From contig CAKXBD010000127.1 of the NCBI GenBank assembly GCA_934871445.1, positions 1 to 5,978 of the forward strand: 5,978 nt of DNA. Reading direction: 5' to 3'. This DNA comes from an uncultured bacterium. GTDB lineage: Bacteria > Bacillota > Clostridia > Christensenellales > Borkfalkiaceae. Positions 1 to 5,978 of the stretch are shown piece after piece. Below the pieces are notes generated by a model. That model did not search any database, had not been told where the DNA came from, and worked only from the letters and a program-made list of their open reading frames with translations. Position 1 is the stretch's first letter. Every line of letters begins with the position of its first letter. The position numbers and the translations under genes were made by a program.

Positions 1-2
1 GT

Positions 3-2471
3 TTTATCGAAGAAGTATATGAAGCGTATCGGAAACGTTACAAAAATTCCATTCGCGGTTTTTTTACGGACGAACCGCAGTACGGAAAACGTACTTGCCC
101 GTGGTCCCGCCGATTTGCCGAACGCTTTTTTGAAAAGTACGGATACGATGTCCTTGACGGACTTCTTTGTTTGTTTTATGACTTGGACGGCTGCCGCCCT
201 TTTCGTTACGATTTCTATTCGTTGGCGGAAGATATGCTCTGCGGAGCATACTATCAAAAAATTTATGAGTGGTGTGCCCGTTACGGCTATATTTTCACGG
301 GGCACGGCTTTGACGAGAATTCTCTTTCGGGACAGGTTATCAATTGCGGCGACATTATGCGCATGTACGAATTCATGCAAATGCCGGGCATCGATTGGCT
401 GGGACGCTCTCCCTGTCCTATGGAAGTTCCGAGACAGGCTTCTTCCGTCGCCCGTCAGCTCGGAAAGCCTCGCGTCCTGACGGAATCATTCGCGCTCTGC
501 GGTTGGAGCGTGGGGCTTCAAAGGCTGCGCTCGATTGCCGAAAGACAGTATGCCGGCGGAATCAATTTGCTCTGTCAACATTTATTTTCGTACAGCCTGA
601 AAGGGGAACGCAAGCGCGATTATCCCCCGTCTCACTTTCAACATCAGACCTGGTGGAAAAAATATCGGCGGTTTAATGACTATCTGACTTCGCTCGGCAG
701 TCTGCTGTCCGCTGCAAAGTCGAGTGCAGAACTTCTTGTCCTCTCTCCCGTAAAATCGGCGTTTATGCTGTATTGTGAGAAGGAAAAAGCCTCCGTGCTC
801 GCCTATGACCGCGAATTTTCAAAAACAATCGCGGAGCTCGAAAGAAACGGCATCGCATATGAGCTCGGAAGCGAGGAAATTTTCAAACGCCATGCTTGTG
901 CAAAAAACGGACGCCTTACCGTGGGCGAACGCTCCTATTCTGCCGTTTTGCTTCCGAATTGTCTCGGCTTGGACAAAAACACGACAGAGCTATTGATTTC
1001 ATTTGCCGAAGCAGGAGGAAAAATTTACTATTGCGGCAGTTTTCCCTCATATATAGACGGAAGAGAAGGCTCCTGTTCCGCCGGCGATGAGAGAGCAGCA
1101 AAATTGGACGCCCTGAAAAAATATTCTACGAAAATAGAAGATTTTTCGGCGTTTCTTTCCGACGGGGAAGGATATACTTTTCAAACAAATGGAGCGCTGA
1201 CCTTTTTCCGAGGAACGATAAAGGCGGTAGATGCTTGCCGCGCCGAGATTATTTTTGCCGCTAATTCTCATGAGGTTCAGGAAACCTTTACGTTGATTCC
1301 GAGAGAAGGCTATGTCTTATATCGTCTCGATTTGGAAAATGAAACGGCGGAAAGATTCACGGGGGGCAGGGTAGAGGTGATGCCTTATGGCTCCGCTCTG
1401 TTTTCTGCGATAAAGACAACGGCGCTCGCAAGGAATATCCCCGAACAAGAAATTATTGAAATTATTCCCGATAGACAAGAATGGACGTTGAAAGCGGAAA
1501 ATGAAAATATTTTGGTCTTTGACCGCGGGGAATACTCGTTCGATGGGGACGAGTACCGTGAAATGAAGGATATTCGACTCTTGTTTTCCGAGCTCATGCG
1601 CGGCAGAAAAAACGGTCCTTTGAATATACGCTTTTTTGTAGATGTAGAAGATTCGGATTTTATCTGCGGCAAAATCTTTTTTGCCTGTGAAGCGCATGAG
1701 GATAAAGAAATTTTTATCAATGGTCGATCCGTCGTTTGGGAGGACTGCGGGGCGCTCATTGATCCTTGCATCGCAAAGACGGATGTGACAGGATATATCA
1801 AAGCGGGCAGAAACGAAATTGTCATAAAGACGTATTTTGAACAATCAGAATATACCTATCATGTATATAACGATGATGTCCTTGAAACGGAAAAAAATAA
1901 AATCCGCTACAAAACCGAGCTTGAAAGCTGCTATTTAACGGGAAATTTCGGTGTATATGGCAATGGAATCCAAATAAAGAACGATTCGCTTTCAAGAAAT
2001 GATTTGCTTTGCACAAAAGAAAATTTCGTCGTACGTAATTCAGTGGAAAAAGCGCTTCCCGACAAAATTACACAAAATGGTTATCCGTTTTTCTGCGGAA
2101 TTATGCGCTGTGAAAATACCTTCCATGTCAAAAAGCTTTACGAAAATACGAGCTATCATTTTTCCTTAAAGTTACTTTGCGATTATGCGGAAATTTATTG
2201 TAACGACGCGCTTTTATGGGAGGGTTACGCTCCCGATTGTACCGTCGAGCTTACACCGTCGATAAACGAGGGGAAAAATAGACTTTGTATACGTTTGTAT
2301 TCCAATCTCCGCAATGTATTCGGGCCTCACCATAATCGGTTAGGCGATCCCGATTTTGTCGGAACAACGGCGTTTTCGGACGGCCTTGGTTGGAGCGATC
2401 CGCCCGAGCCCGCATGGCGGAAAGAGTATTATTTCGTTCCGTTTGGATTTCAGACGGGAAAAAAGAAATAA
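3..2471 (+). CDS. Large glycoside hydrolase, GH106 / alpha-L-rhamnosidase-like, 5'-truncated by window edge
   Basis: The frame is open from the first bases, so the true start lies upstream; 822 residues are visible, against about 1000 or more in typical relatives. Numbering from the first visible codon, the catalytic region has FFTDEPQ (Glu24), TGHGFDEN (His101, Glu105), a PGIDWLG stretch near 128, and TESFALCGW (Glu161). These glutamates sit where related clan-A-like glycosidases carry acid/base, nucleophile or metal-binding residues; which one does what is inference. Residues about 243-346 resemble the flavodoxin/amidotransferase-like domain of beta-galactosidase-type enzymes (VLLPN, then a GGKIYYCG turn). 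The last part looks like two beta-sandwich sugar-binding modules, with the family-typical GPHHN at 774-778 and a closing YYFVPFGFQ. The expected role is exo-cleavage of a terminal sugar, perhaps L-rhamnose, from a pectic or other plant or mucilage glycan. Secretion cannot be judged without the N-terminus. It is followed after 14 bases by the lipoprotein gene, so the two are probably co-transcribed. Glycosidase is fairly sure; the substrate is not, and another rhamnosidase/galactosidase-related family is possible. Confidence 0.72.
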   Translation, partial: FIEEVYEAYRKRYKNSIRGFFTDEPQYGKRTCPWSRRFAERFFEKYGYDVLDGLLCLFYDLDGCRPFRYDFYSLAEDMLCGAYYQKIYEWCARYGYIFTGHGFDENSLSGQVINCGDIMRMYEFMQMPGIDWLGRSPCPMEVPRQASSVARQLGKPRVLTESFALCGWSVGLQRLRSIAERQYAGGINLLCQHLFSYSLKGERKRDYPPSHFQHQTWWKKYRRFNDYLTSLGSLLSAAKSSAELLVLSPVKSAFMLYCEKEKASVLAYDREFSKTIAELERNGIAYELGSEEIFKRHACAKNGRLTVGERSYSAVLLPNCLGLDKNTTELLISFAEAGGKIYYCGSFPSYIDGREGSCSAGDERAAKLDALKKYSTKIEDFSAFLSDGEGYTFQTNGALTFFRGTIKAVDACRAEIIFAANSHEVQETFTLIPREGYVLYRLDLENETAERFTGGRVEVMPYGSALFSAIKTTALARNIPEQEIIEIIPDRQEWTLKAENENILVFDRGEYSFDGDEYREMKDIRLLFSELMRGRKNGPLNIRFFVDVEDSDFICGKIFFACEAHEDKEIFINGRSVVWEDCGALIDPCIAKTDVTGYIKAGRNEIVIKTYFEQSEYTYHVYNDDVLETEKNKIRYKTELESCYLTGNFGVYGNGIQIKNDSLSRNDLLCTKENFVVRNSVEKALPDKITQNGYPFFCGIMRCENTFHVKKLYENTSYHFSLKLLCDYAEIYCNDALLWEGYAPDCTVELTPSINEGKNRLCIRLYSNLRNVFGPHHNRLGDPDFVGTTAFSDGLGWSDPPEPAWRKEYYFVPFGFQTGKKK

Positions 2472-2475
2472 AGGC

Positions 2476-2479
2476 AGGA
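2476..2479 (+). promoter_or_regulatory. Ribosome binding site of the SGNH lipoprotein gene
   Basis: AGGA lies six bases before the ATG at 2486. It decides the start: the frame is open further upstream to 2390, but only the ATG at 2486 puts a lipoprotein signal peptide at the very N-terminus and avoids overlapping the preceding gene by about 80 bases. Confidence 0.7.
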
Positions 2480-2485
2480 AAAAAT

Positions 2486-3772
2486 ATGAGAAAAAAACAG
2501 ATTATTGCCTGTGTATTTGCGGGCTTATTCGGAGTCGTGCTGGCCGGCTGCGGCGGTAATGAAGGAAAACAACATGGAGGCAATCTTACGGAAATGAAAA
2601 CGGTAGAGGAGATTTTGTCGGAAACTTCTGCAGAGGACTTAATCGGGAAAAACGACATCGGACAATTTACGGCGCCTTTTTATGGACAGCAGATCGAATA
2701 TAACGAAGGCTTTTTGCTTCGGGAGGACGGACAAGGCGGCTCTTTGCCCGTAAAATTGATGTTTCCCGTCGCACATGTCCTCGAAGTGCGCAGCAACGAT
2801 TTGAAGACATTGTACGAAGAGGAAAAGGATTATACCATAGAGGACGGAAAGCTGATTATCCCCGAAACGTCATCGATGAAAGCCATTCCCGACAGCGAAT
2901 TTTTTCTTCCCGAAGGCGCTCCCTCCGATTGGCTGTATAACGATAAGGCGGGAGAGGACGAGGGCAGGGCAGTGACGACGGATAAAACAGTGCTGTATAA
3001 ATACAGATATGTCGTCACCTATATCCGTACGGAAGTTTATGACGGCAATATCGTTCCCTCTAAAGCCGACAGGCTTCCGCATTTTACAAAAAAAGCGAAA
3101 CCCGGAAATACGGTAGAAATGTTGTATGTGGGAGACAGCATCGGAGAAGGCGCCGGCGGGTCGGGGAATTTTCTCAATCTCGTCGAATTAACTGCGAAGG
3201 GAATAGAATTATACACGGGCGCAAGTGTCAATCTTACAAATTGTTCGGTTGGCGGAATAGATTCCCTTGAATTTATGAATGTCATCGACGGACGCTTTGA
3301 GCAAATCAATCCTAATATCGTGAATAAAGCGCGGGAACGCTATGCTCTTATGGAACGAAAAAAGGAAATGGCGGATATTGTTTTTATCGCGCTGGGTGCG
3401 AACGACTCAGCGGCGGACCGTTCGGGGGAGCTTTTCAAGCTCCATGTCGGAGCGATGATTGACTATTTCCGAGACGCGAATCCCGAGGTTTCCGTCGTCC
3501 TTGTTTCCAGCATGGAAATCAATCATAAAATACGGCGCAACAAGCCGGGCGATACGCGAAACCTGCGAGTACGCGATCTCGCAGAATATGTCGAAGCTCT
3601 CTCAGAGTTGGAAACGGAATACGAAAATCTTGCTCTTGCAGACGTTCATACGGCACAAGCTTCGGTTTTGGAGAGAAAATATTTGGAAGATCTCATCGCG
3701 GATAATCTGAATCATCCCACAGATTATATGTCTAGACTGTACGCACAATTTTTATTGCAGACAATTCTTTGA
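2486..3772 (+). CDS. SGNH/GDSL-type hydrolase lipoprotein, probable carbohydrate esterase
   Basis: The 428-residue protein starts with a lipoprotein signal: Lys3-Lys4, a hydrophobic stretch 6-20 and the lipobox LAGC with Cys22. It should be lipid-anchored on the outer face of the membrane, with a short polar linker after the cysteine. Residues about 55-200 form an all-beta-looking N-terminal region (KDYTIEDGKLIIPE at 114-127, then VVTYIRTEVYDG), an architecture seen before the esterase domain in many Bacillota SGNH proteins. The catalytic domain has block I GDS with nucleophile Ser218, the block II glycine near SVGG (254-257), block III GAND with Asn306, and the end motif DNLNHP with Asp406 and His410. 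That Asp-His spacing is one longer than the textbook DxxH but is familiar from the DxxNHPxD variant of this family. It probably removes acetyl or other acyl groups from plant polysaccharide, which fits its place between two glycosidases. The gap to the GH51 start is 16 bases. Family and lipidation are well supported; the acyl substrate is inferred from the neighbours. Confidence 0.88.
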   Translation: MRKKQIIACVFAGLFGVVLAGCGGNEGKQHGGNLTEMKTVEEILSETSAEDLIGKNDIGQFTAPFYGQQIEYNEGFLLREDGQGGSLPVKLMFPVAHVLEVRSNDLKTLYEEEKDYTIEDGKLIIPETSSMKAIPDSEFFLPEGAPSDWLYNDKAGEDEGRAVTTDKTVLYKYRYVVTYIRTEVYDGNIVPSKADRLPHFTKKAKPGNTVEMLYVGDSIGEGAGGSGNFLNLVELTAKGIELYTGASVNLTNCSVGGIDSLEFMNVIDGRFEQINPNIVNKARERYALMERKKEMADIVFIALGANDSAADRSGELFKLHVGAMIDYFRDANPEVSVVLVSSMEINHKIRRNKPGDTRNLRVRDLAEYVEALSELETEYENLALADVHTAQASVLERKYLEDLIADNLNHPTDYMSRLYAQFLLQTIL

Positions 3773-3780
3773 AATCTTTT

Positions 3781-3784
3781 GGAG
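3781..3784 (+). promoter_or_regulatory. Ribosome binding site of the GH51 gene
   Basis: GGAG (within TTGGAG) precedes the ATG at 3789 by four bases, a slightly short spacing. It supports that ATG, and the N-terminus then aligns with the family's usual beginning, where a short beta strand leads into LFGSFAEHMG. Confidence 0.65.
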
Positions 3785-3788
3785 CAGT

Positions 3789-4973
3789 ATGATTAACGTA
3801 GAAATTAAGATCGATAAGAATTTTTCGGACGGAGAAATTTCCCCTTTATTATTCGGTTCGTTTGCGGAGCACATGGGACGGTGTATTTACGGCGGAATTT
3901 ATGACGAGACGAAAGGCGTATGGAGAGAGGACGTCCTTTCTCTCGTTCGGGAATTAAAGGTCCCTATCGTTCGTTATCCGGGCGGAAATTTTGTTTCAGG
4001 GTATTGTTGGAAAGACGGTATCGGTCCCAAAGAAAAACGCCCGAAAAAGCTCAATCTCGCGTGGCGGCAGCTCGAACCCAACGAAGTCGGCGTCCTCGAA
4101 TTTGCCGATTGGGCAGAACGTGCGGGAACGGAAATCATGATGTGCGTCAATCTCGGTACGGGTACGGCGCAGGAAGCCGCAGAGCTTGTCGAATATTGTA
4201 ACGCTGTACCGGGGAGCTATTGGTCGGATAGAAGAGTCGAGGACGGACGGAAAGAGCCACTTAAAATCCGCTATTGGTGTCTCGGAAACGAAATGGACGG
4301 GGATTGGCAGATTTGTCGTATGACTGCGGAGGAATATGCGCGGAAGGCAGTGGAAGCCGCGAAGCTGATGAAGCGTGTTGACCCTTCTATTCGTTTGATT
4401 GCCTGCGGAAGCAGTGCCCATGCCATGAAGACCTGCCCTGAGTGGGATAGAATCGTTTTGGAGCACCTTTACGACCTCGTAGATTTTATTTCTCTGCATC
4501 AGTATTATGGGCGGCATACGGGTACAAATGACGATTTTTTCGCTGCATATCTCGACTTTGAGCAATATATCGACGATATTGCGGCGACCTGCGATTACGT
4601 CCGCGCTGTCAAAAAGTCGGATAAAACGTTGAAACTTTCCTTCGACGAATGGAATGTTCTTACACAAGGAGAAAAGGGCGCGAATGACGATACTTTATGG
4701 CAGATATGCGCGGTACGAGCTGAAAACCGTTATTCGATATGTGATGCTCTTGTCGTAGGGCAGTTACTTACATCATTAATGAATAAATGCGGGCGCGTGG
4801 GAATTGCTTGCCTCGCACAGCTCGTCAATGTGCTCGGCCCTATTCGGACAGAGGGAGAGACTTCTTTCCGTCAGACAATTTTCTATCCGTTTGCCATGGC
4901 GTCAAATTCCATGCGGGGACGGGTGCTGCGTCAAATTAAAGCAGGGGTACCCGTGCGTCATTCGAAAGTTTAG
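3789..4973 (+). CDS. GH51 alpha-L-arabinofuranosidase, C-terminally truncated
   Basis: This retaining enzyme would release terminal alpha-L-arabinofuranose from arabinan, arabinoxylan or oligosaccharide side chains. No signal peptide is seen, so it should be cytoplasmic like most GH51 enzymes. Family hallmarks appear in order: LFGSFAEHMGRCIYGG (21-36), RYPGGNF (62-68), CVNLGTGT (119-126), WCLGNEMDG with acid/base Glu168, HQYYG (237-241), SFDEWN with nucleophile Glu287, LAQLVNVLGPI (342-352) and RQTIFYPF (361-368). The catalytic barrel therefore looks intact. The protein ends at residue 394 with HSKV and a TAG stop, where family members of about 500 residues continue into the rest of the C-terminal beta-sandwich domain. 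The missing part is not found in the other two frames downstream, so this is not a simple frameshift or point nonsense mutation. The break coincides with a sharp base-composition change. Without the sandwich domain the product may be unstable or inactive, so it may be a pseudogene. It is last in the glycan cluster, 16 bases after the lipoprotein gene. Family assignment is very sure. Confidence 0.92.
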   Translation: MINVEIKIDKNFSDGEISPLLFGSFAEHMGRCIYGGIYDETKGVWREDVLSLVRELKVPIVRYPGGNFVSGYCWKDGIGPKEKRPKKLNLAWRQLEPNEVGVLEFADWAERAGTEIMMCVNLGTGTAQEAAELVEYCNAVPGSYWSDRRVEDGRKEPLKIRYWCLGNEMDGDWQICRMTAEEYARKAVEAAKLMKRVDPSIRLIACGSSAHAMKTCPEWDRIVLEHLYDLVDFISLHQYYGRHTGTNDDFFAAYLDFEQYIDDIAATCDYVRAVKKSDKTLKLSFDEWNVLTQGEKGANDDTLWQICAVRAENRYSICDALVVGQLLTSLMNKCGRVGIACLAQLVNVLGPIRTEGETSFRQTIFYPFAMASNSMRGRVLRQIKAGVPVRHSKV

Positions 4974-4976
4974 AGG
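4964..4976. other. Sequence junction: GH51 end meets unrelated AT-rich DNA
   Basis: GH51-like protein sequence is traceable to about HSK (to 4967), and the frame then stops at 4971-4973. Three things change together here. The GH51 match ends. The coding frame switches to another plus-strand frame that stays open to the window end. GC falls: hand counts give 33 of 60 bases at 4081-4140, against 13 of 60 at 5101-5160 and 21 of 60 at 5401-5460. The exact base is uncertain by several positions. No terminal inverted repeats, integrase or tRNA end was recognised next to it. It may be a true recombination or insertion edge, or an assembly chimera. Confidence 0.7.
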
Positions 4977-5978
4977 GATACAAGGATTAGAACAAATAGA
5001 AAGCTTGGAGGAACGATACAACTATACCAAGTTTTTACTACAACGAAAATATTTTTGCAATTGCTTGAATATTAAGATTCAGAATATACCCATATATGAG
5101 TGGATGTCTGCTTATTTTGTACTAAAAAAATATGTAAAAAAGTTAAACTATACGTATAAATATGAAAGGGTGTCATTTTTTAACTATGGGATTAGAAATA
5201 AACACTCTAAAACAAAAGAAGAATGGATAGAAACCTTTATTAAATACGGGGTATCAAAAGAATATGCGAGTGCACTATTTGAATTAATGGTTTTTAATAA
5301 AAAGTCTGTAGATTTATTTGACAATCCGTTTGTTCCTTGTTGCGGGAAATACTTTGTTGTTCCTTGGATAATAGAAGAAATGAAGATTGGTAAAGTTTTA
5401 CTCTCTAAATTCAGTGATAAGGAGGGTACTGATTTTAAGGGAGAGGCATTTGAAAATTATATTTTAGATGTATTAAAATATTGTAGAATTCCTGCCATCA
5501 GGATGAAGAATAAAGAGTATGAATGCGATGTGGCTTTTTTAATAGACAATGTTTTATTTATATGCGAATGCAAAAATCGCGGGGGAGATAAAGCATACGA
5601 CCTTTCGTTTGACTTGATGGATGATGATATTTATCAGGTCGATAGAATAGCCACTTTTTATAAAGAGCATCCGGATATTGTAAAAAGAAGTTTTCAAAAA
5701 GCAGGATATAGAAAAATTTCTTTTAATGAAGTCAAAAAAATTGTGATATATTCTAAAGTGACGCATGGGGTTGTGATAAAGGATGAAACATTTGTTATGG
5801 ATATATATAAATTTTTGCAACCTTTAGTGCGAGATGAAATGACCGACTATTTGGCAAGAAAATATCTTTTAATAAAAGAAAGTTTAACTGGGAAGCTAAC
5901 AGCGCAAAAAATTATTAGCTATTATAGTTGTCCTGTATCTTATTCTGATTATCCAAGTGCGTTGACATGGGTATATAC
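4972..5978 (+). CDS. Putative PD-(D/E)XK nuclease, partial at both ends
   Basis: The frame is open to the window end and encodes about 335 residues from the junction (numbered here from 4972). I do not recognise the family by name. Residues about 1-145 are an uncharacterised, helix-rich-looking region containing VDLFDNPFVPCCGKYF. A restriction-endonuclease-like core follows: KGEAFENYI with Glu161 in a helix, then YECDVAFLIDN with Asp186, then VLFICECKNR with Glu199 and Lys201. This gives the E...D...ExK pattern of metal-dependent DNA or RNA nucleases. A helix with YQVDRI (Gln222) and a beta strand KKIVIYSKV come next, and the rest looks helical. No good start exists after the junction: TTG at 5005 and ATG at 5104 lack ribosome binding sites, and the protein-like sequence already begins at the junction, so the N-terminus is probably lost. 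AT-rich codons (TTA, AAA, ATA, AAT) contrast with the sugar genes and suggest a different origin. A role in restriction or phage defence is only a guess. Coding status is fairly sure, the nuclease fold moderately so. Confidence 0.62.

Noticed and set aside
19..480. Plus-strand 153-codon frame at the window start
   Set aside because: It overlaps the glycosidase in another frame, while the glycosidase frame carries TDEPQ and TGHGFDEN in the same stretch.
1317..1844. Minus-strand open frame of 175 codons inside the first glycosidase
   Set aside because: The plus-strand glycosidase reading is continuous and family-like here; the reverse frame is low-complexity and lacks a ribosome binding site.
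2390..2485. Upstream start for the SGNH lipoprotein adding 32 residues
   Set aside because: It would bury the lipoprotein signal internally and overlap the preceding gene; ATG 2486 has a well-spaced AGGA.
3996..4667. Long minus-strand open frame of 223 codons opposite GH51
   Set aside because: It lies wholly opposite strongly conserved GH51 coding sequence, and its translation shows no recognisable domain; it is a shadow frame.
4945..4952. Perfect palindrome GGGTACCC near the GH51 end
   Set aside because: It is eight bases with no loop, no following T-run and no partner copy found; it is in coding sequence and likely chance, not a terminator or recombination site.
5007..5011. GGAGG as a ribosome binding site for the nuclease gene
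   Set aside because: No ATG, GTG or TTG follows at a usable distance in the nuclease frame; the bases simply encode part of the Leu-Glu-Glu stretch.
4971..5078. Simple frameshift or nonsense mutation in an otherwise intact GH51 gene
   Set aside because: All three plus frames after 4973 were read, and none continues with GH51 C-terminal sequence; two soon hit stops and the third is the nuclease.
5554..5820. Minus-strand open frame of 88 codons in the AT-rich part
   Set aside because: It lies opposite the nuclease core, whose plus-strand reading carries the E-D-ECK pattern; the reverse reading is Ile/Phe/Asn-rich and featureless.
5962..5978. TTGACA near the window end as a promoter -35 box
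   Set aside because: It lies within the open nuclease frame, and the window ends before a properly spaced -10 box could be judged.

Overview
The window reads as a piece of a Gram-positive, Clostridia-type (Bacillota) genome, probably from a plant-fibre-degrading gut or rumen community. The pointers are strong purine-rich ribosome binding sites, tight same-strand gene packing, a classic LAGC lipoprotein signal, and a carbohydrate-active gene set typical of such bacteria. This taxonomic reading is an inference; no rRNA or marker gene is present.

Positions 3-4973 form a compact plus-strand cluster of about 50% GC with gaps of only 14-16 bases. It holds (1) the 3' part of a large glycoside hydrolase resembling GH106 / alpha-L-rhamnosidase-related enzymes, cut off by the window start; (2) a complete lipoprotein of 428 residues with an SGNH/GDSL hydrolase domain, probably a surface carbohydrate esterase; (3) a GH51 alpha-L-arabinofuranosidase with both catalytic glutamates but without its C-terminal domain. 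Together they suit stepwise removal of acetyl, rhamnosyl and arabinosyl groups from pectin-like or arabinan-decorated polysaccharide. The lipoprotein would act outside the cell and the GH51 inside; the compartment of the first enzyme cannot be seen because its N-terminus is missing.

At about 4965-4975 the character changes abruptly. The GH51 reading stops about 100 residues before the usual family end, GC drops to roughly a third or less, and codon use shifts to AT-rich codons. From that point a different reading frame stays open to the end of the window (4972-5978). It encodes an unfamiliar protein with a good PD-(D/E)XK nuclease core (E, D, then ECK). This frame has no convincing start codon or ribosome binding site after the junction, so it looks like an N-terminally truncated gene joined to a C-terminally truncated one. 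That suggests a recombination or insertion edge of a mobile or defence-type segment, or an assembly chimera. The window cannot decide between these.

No RNA genes, CRISPR array, insertion sequence, clear promoter or rho-independent terminator was recognised. There is no gene-free stretch longer than 300 bases.
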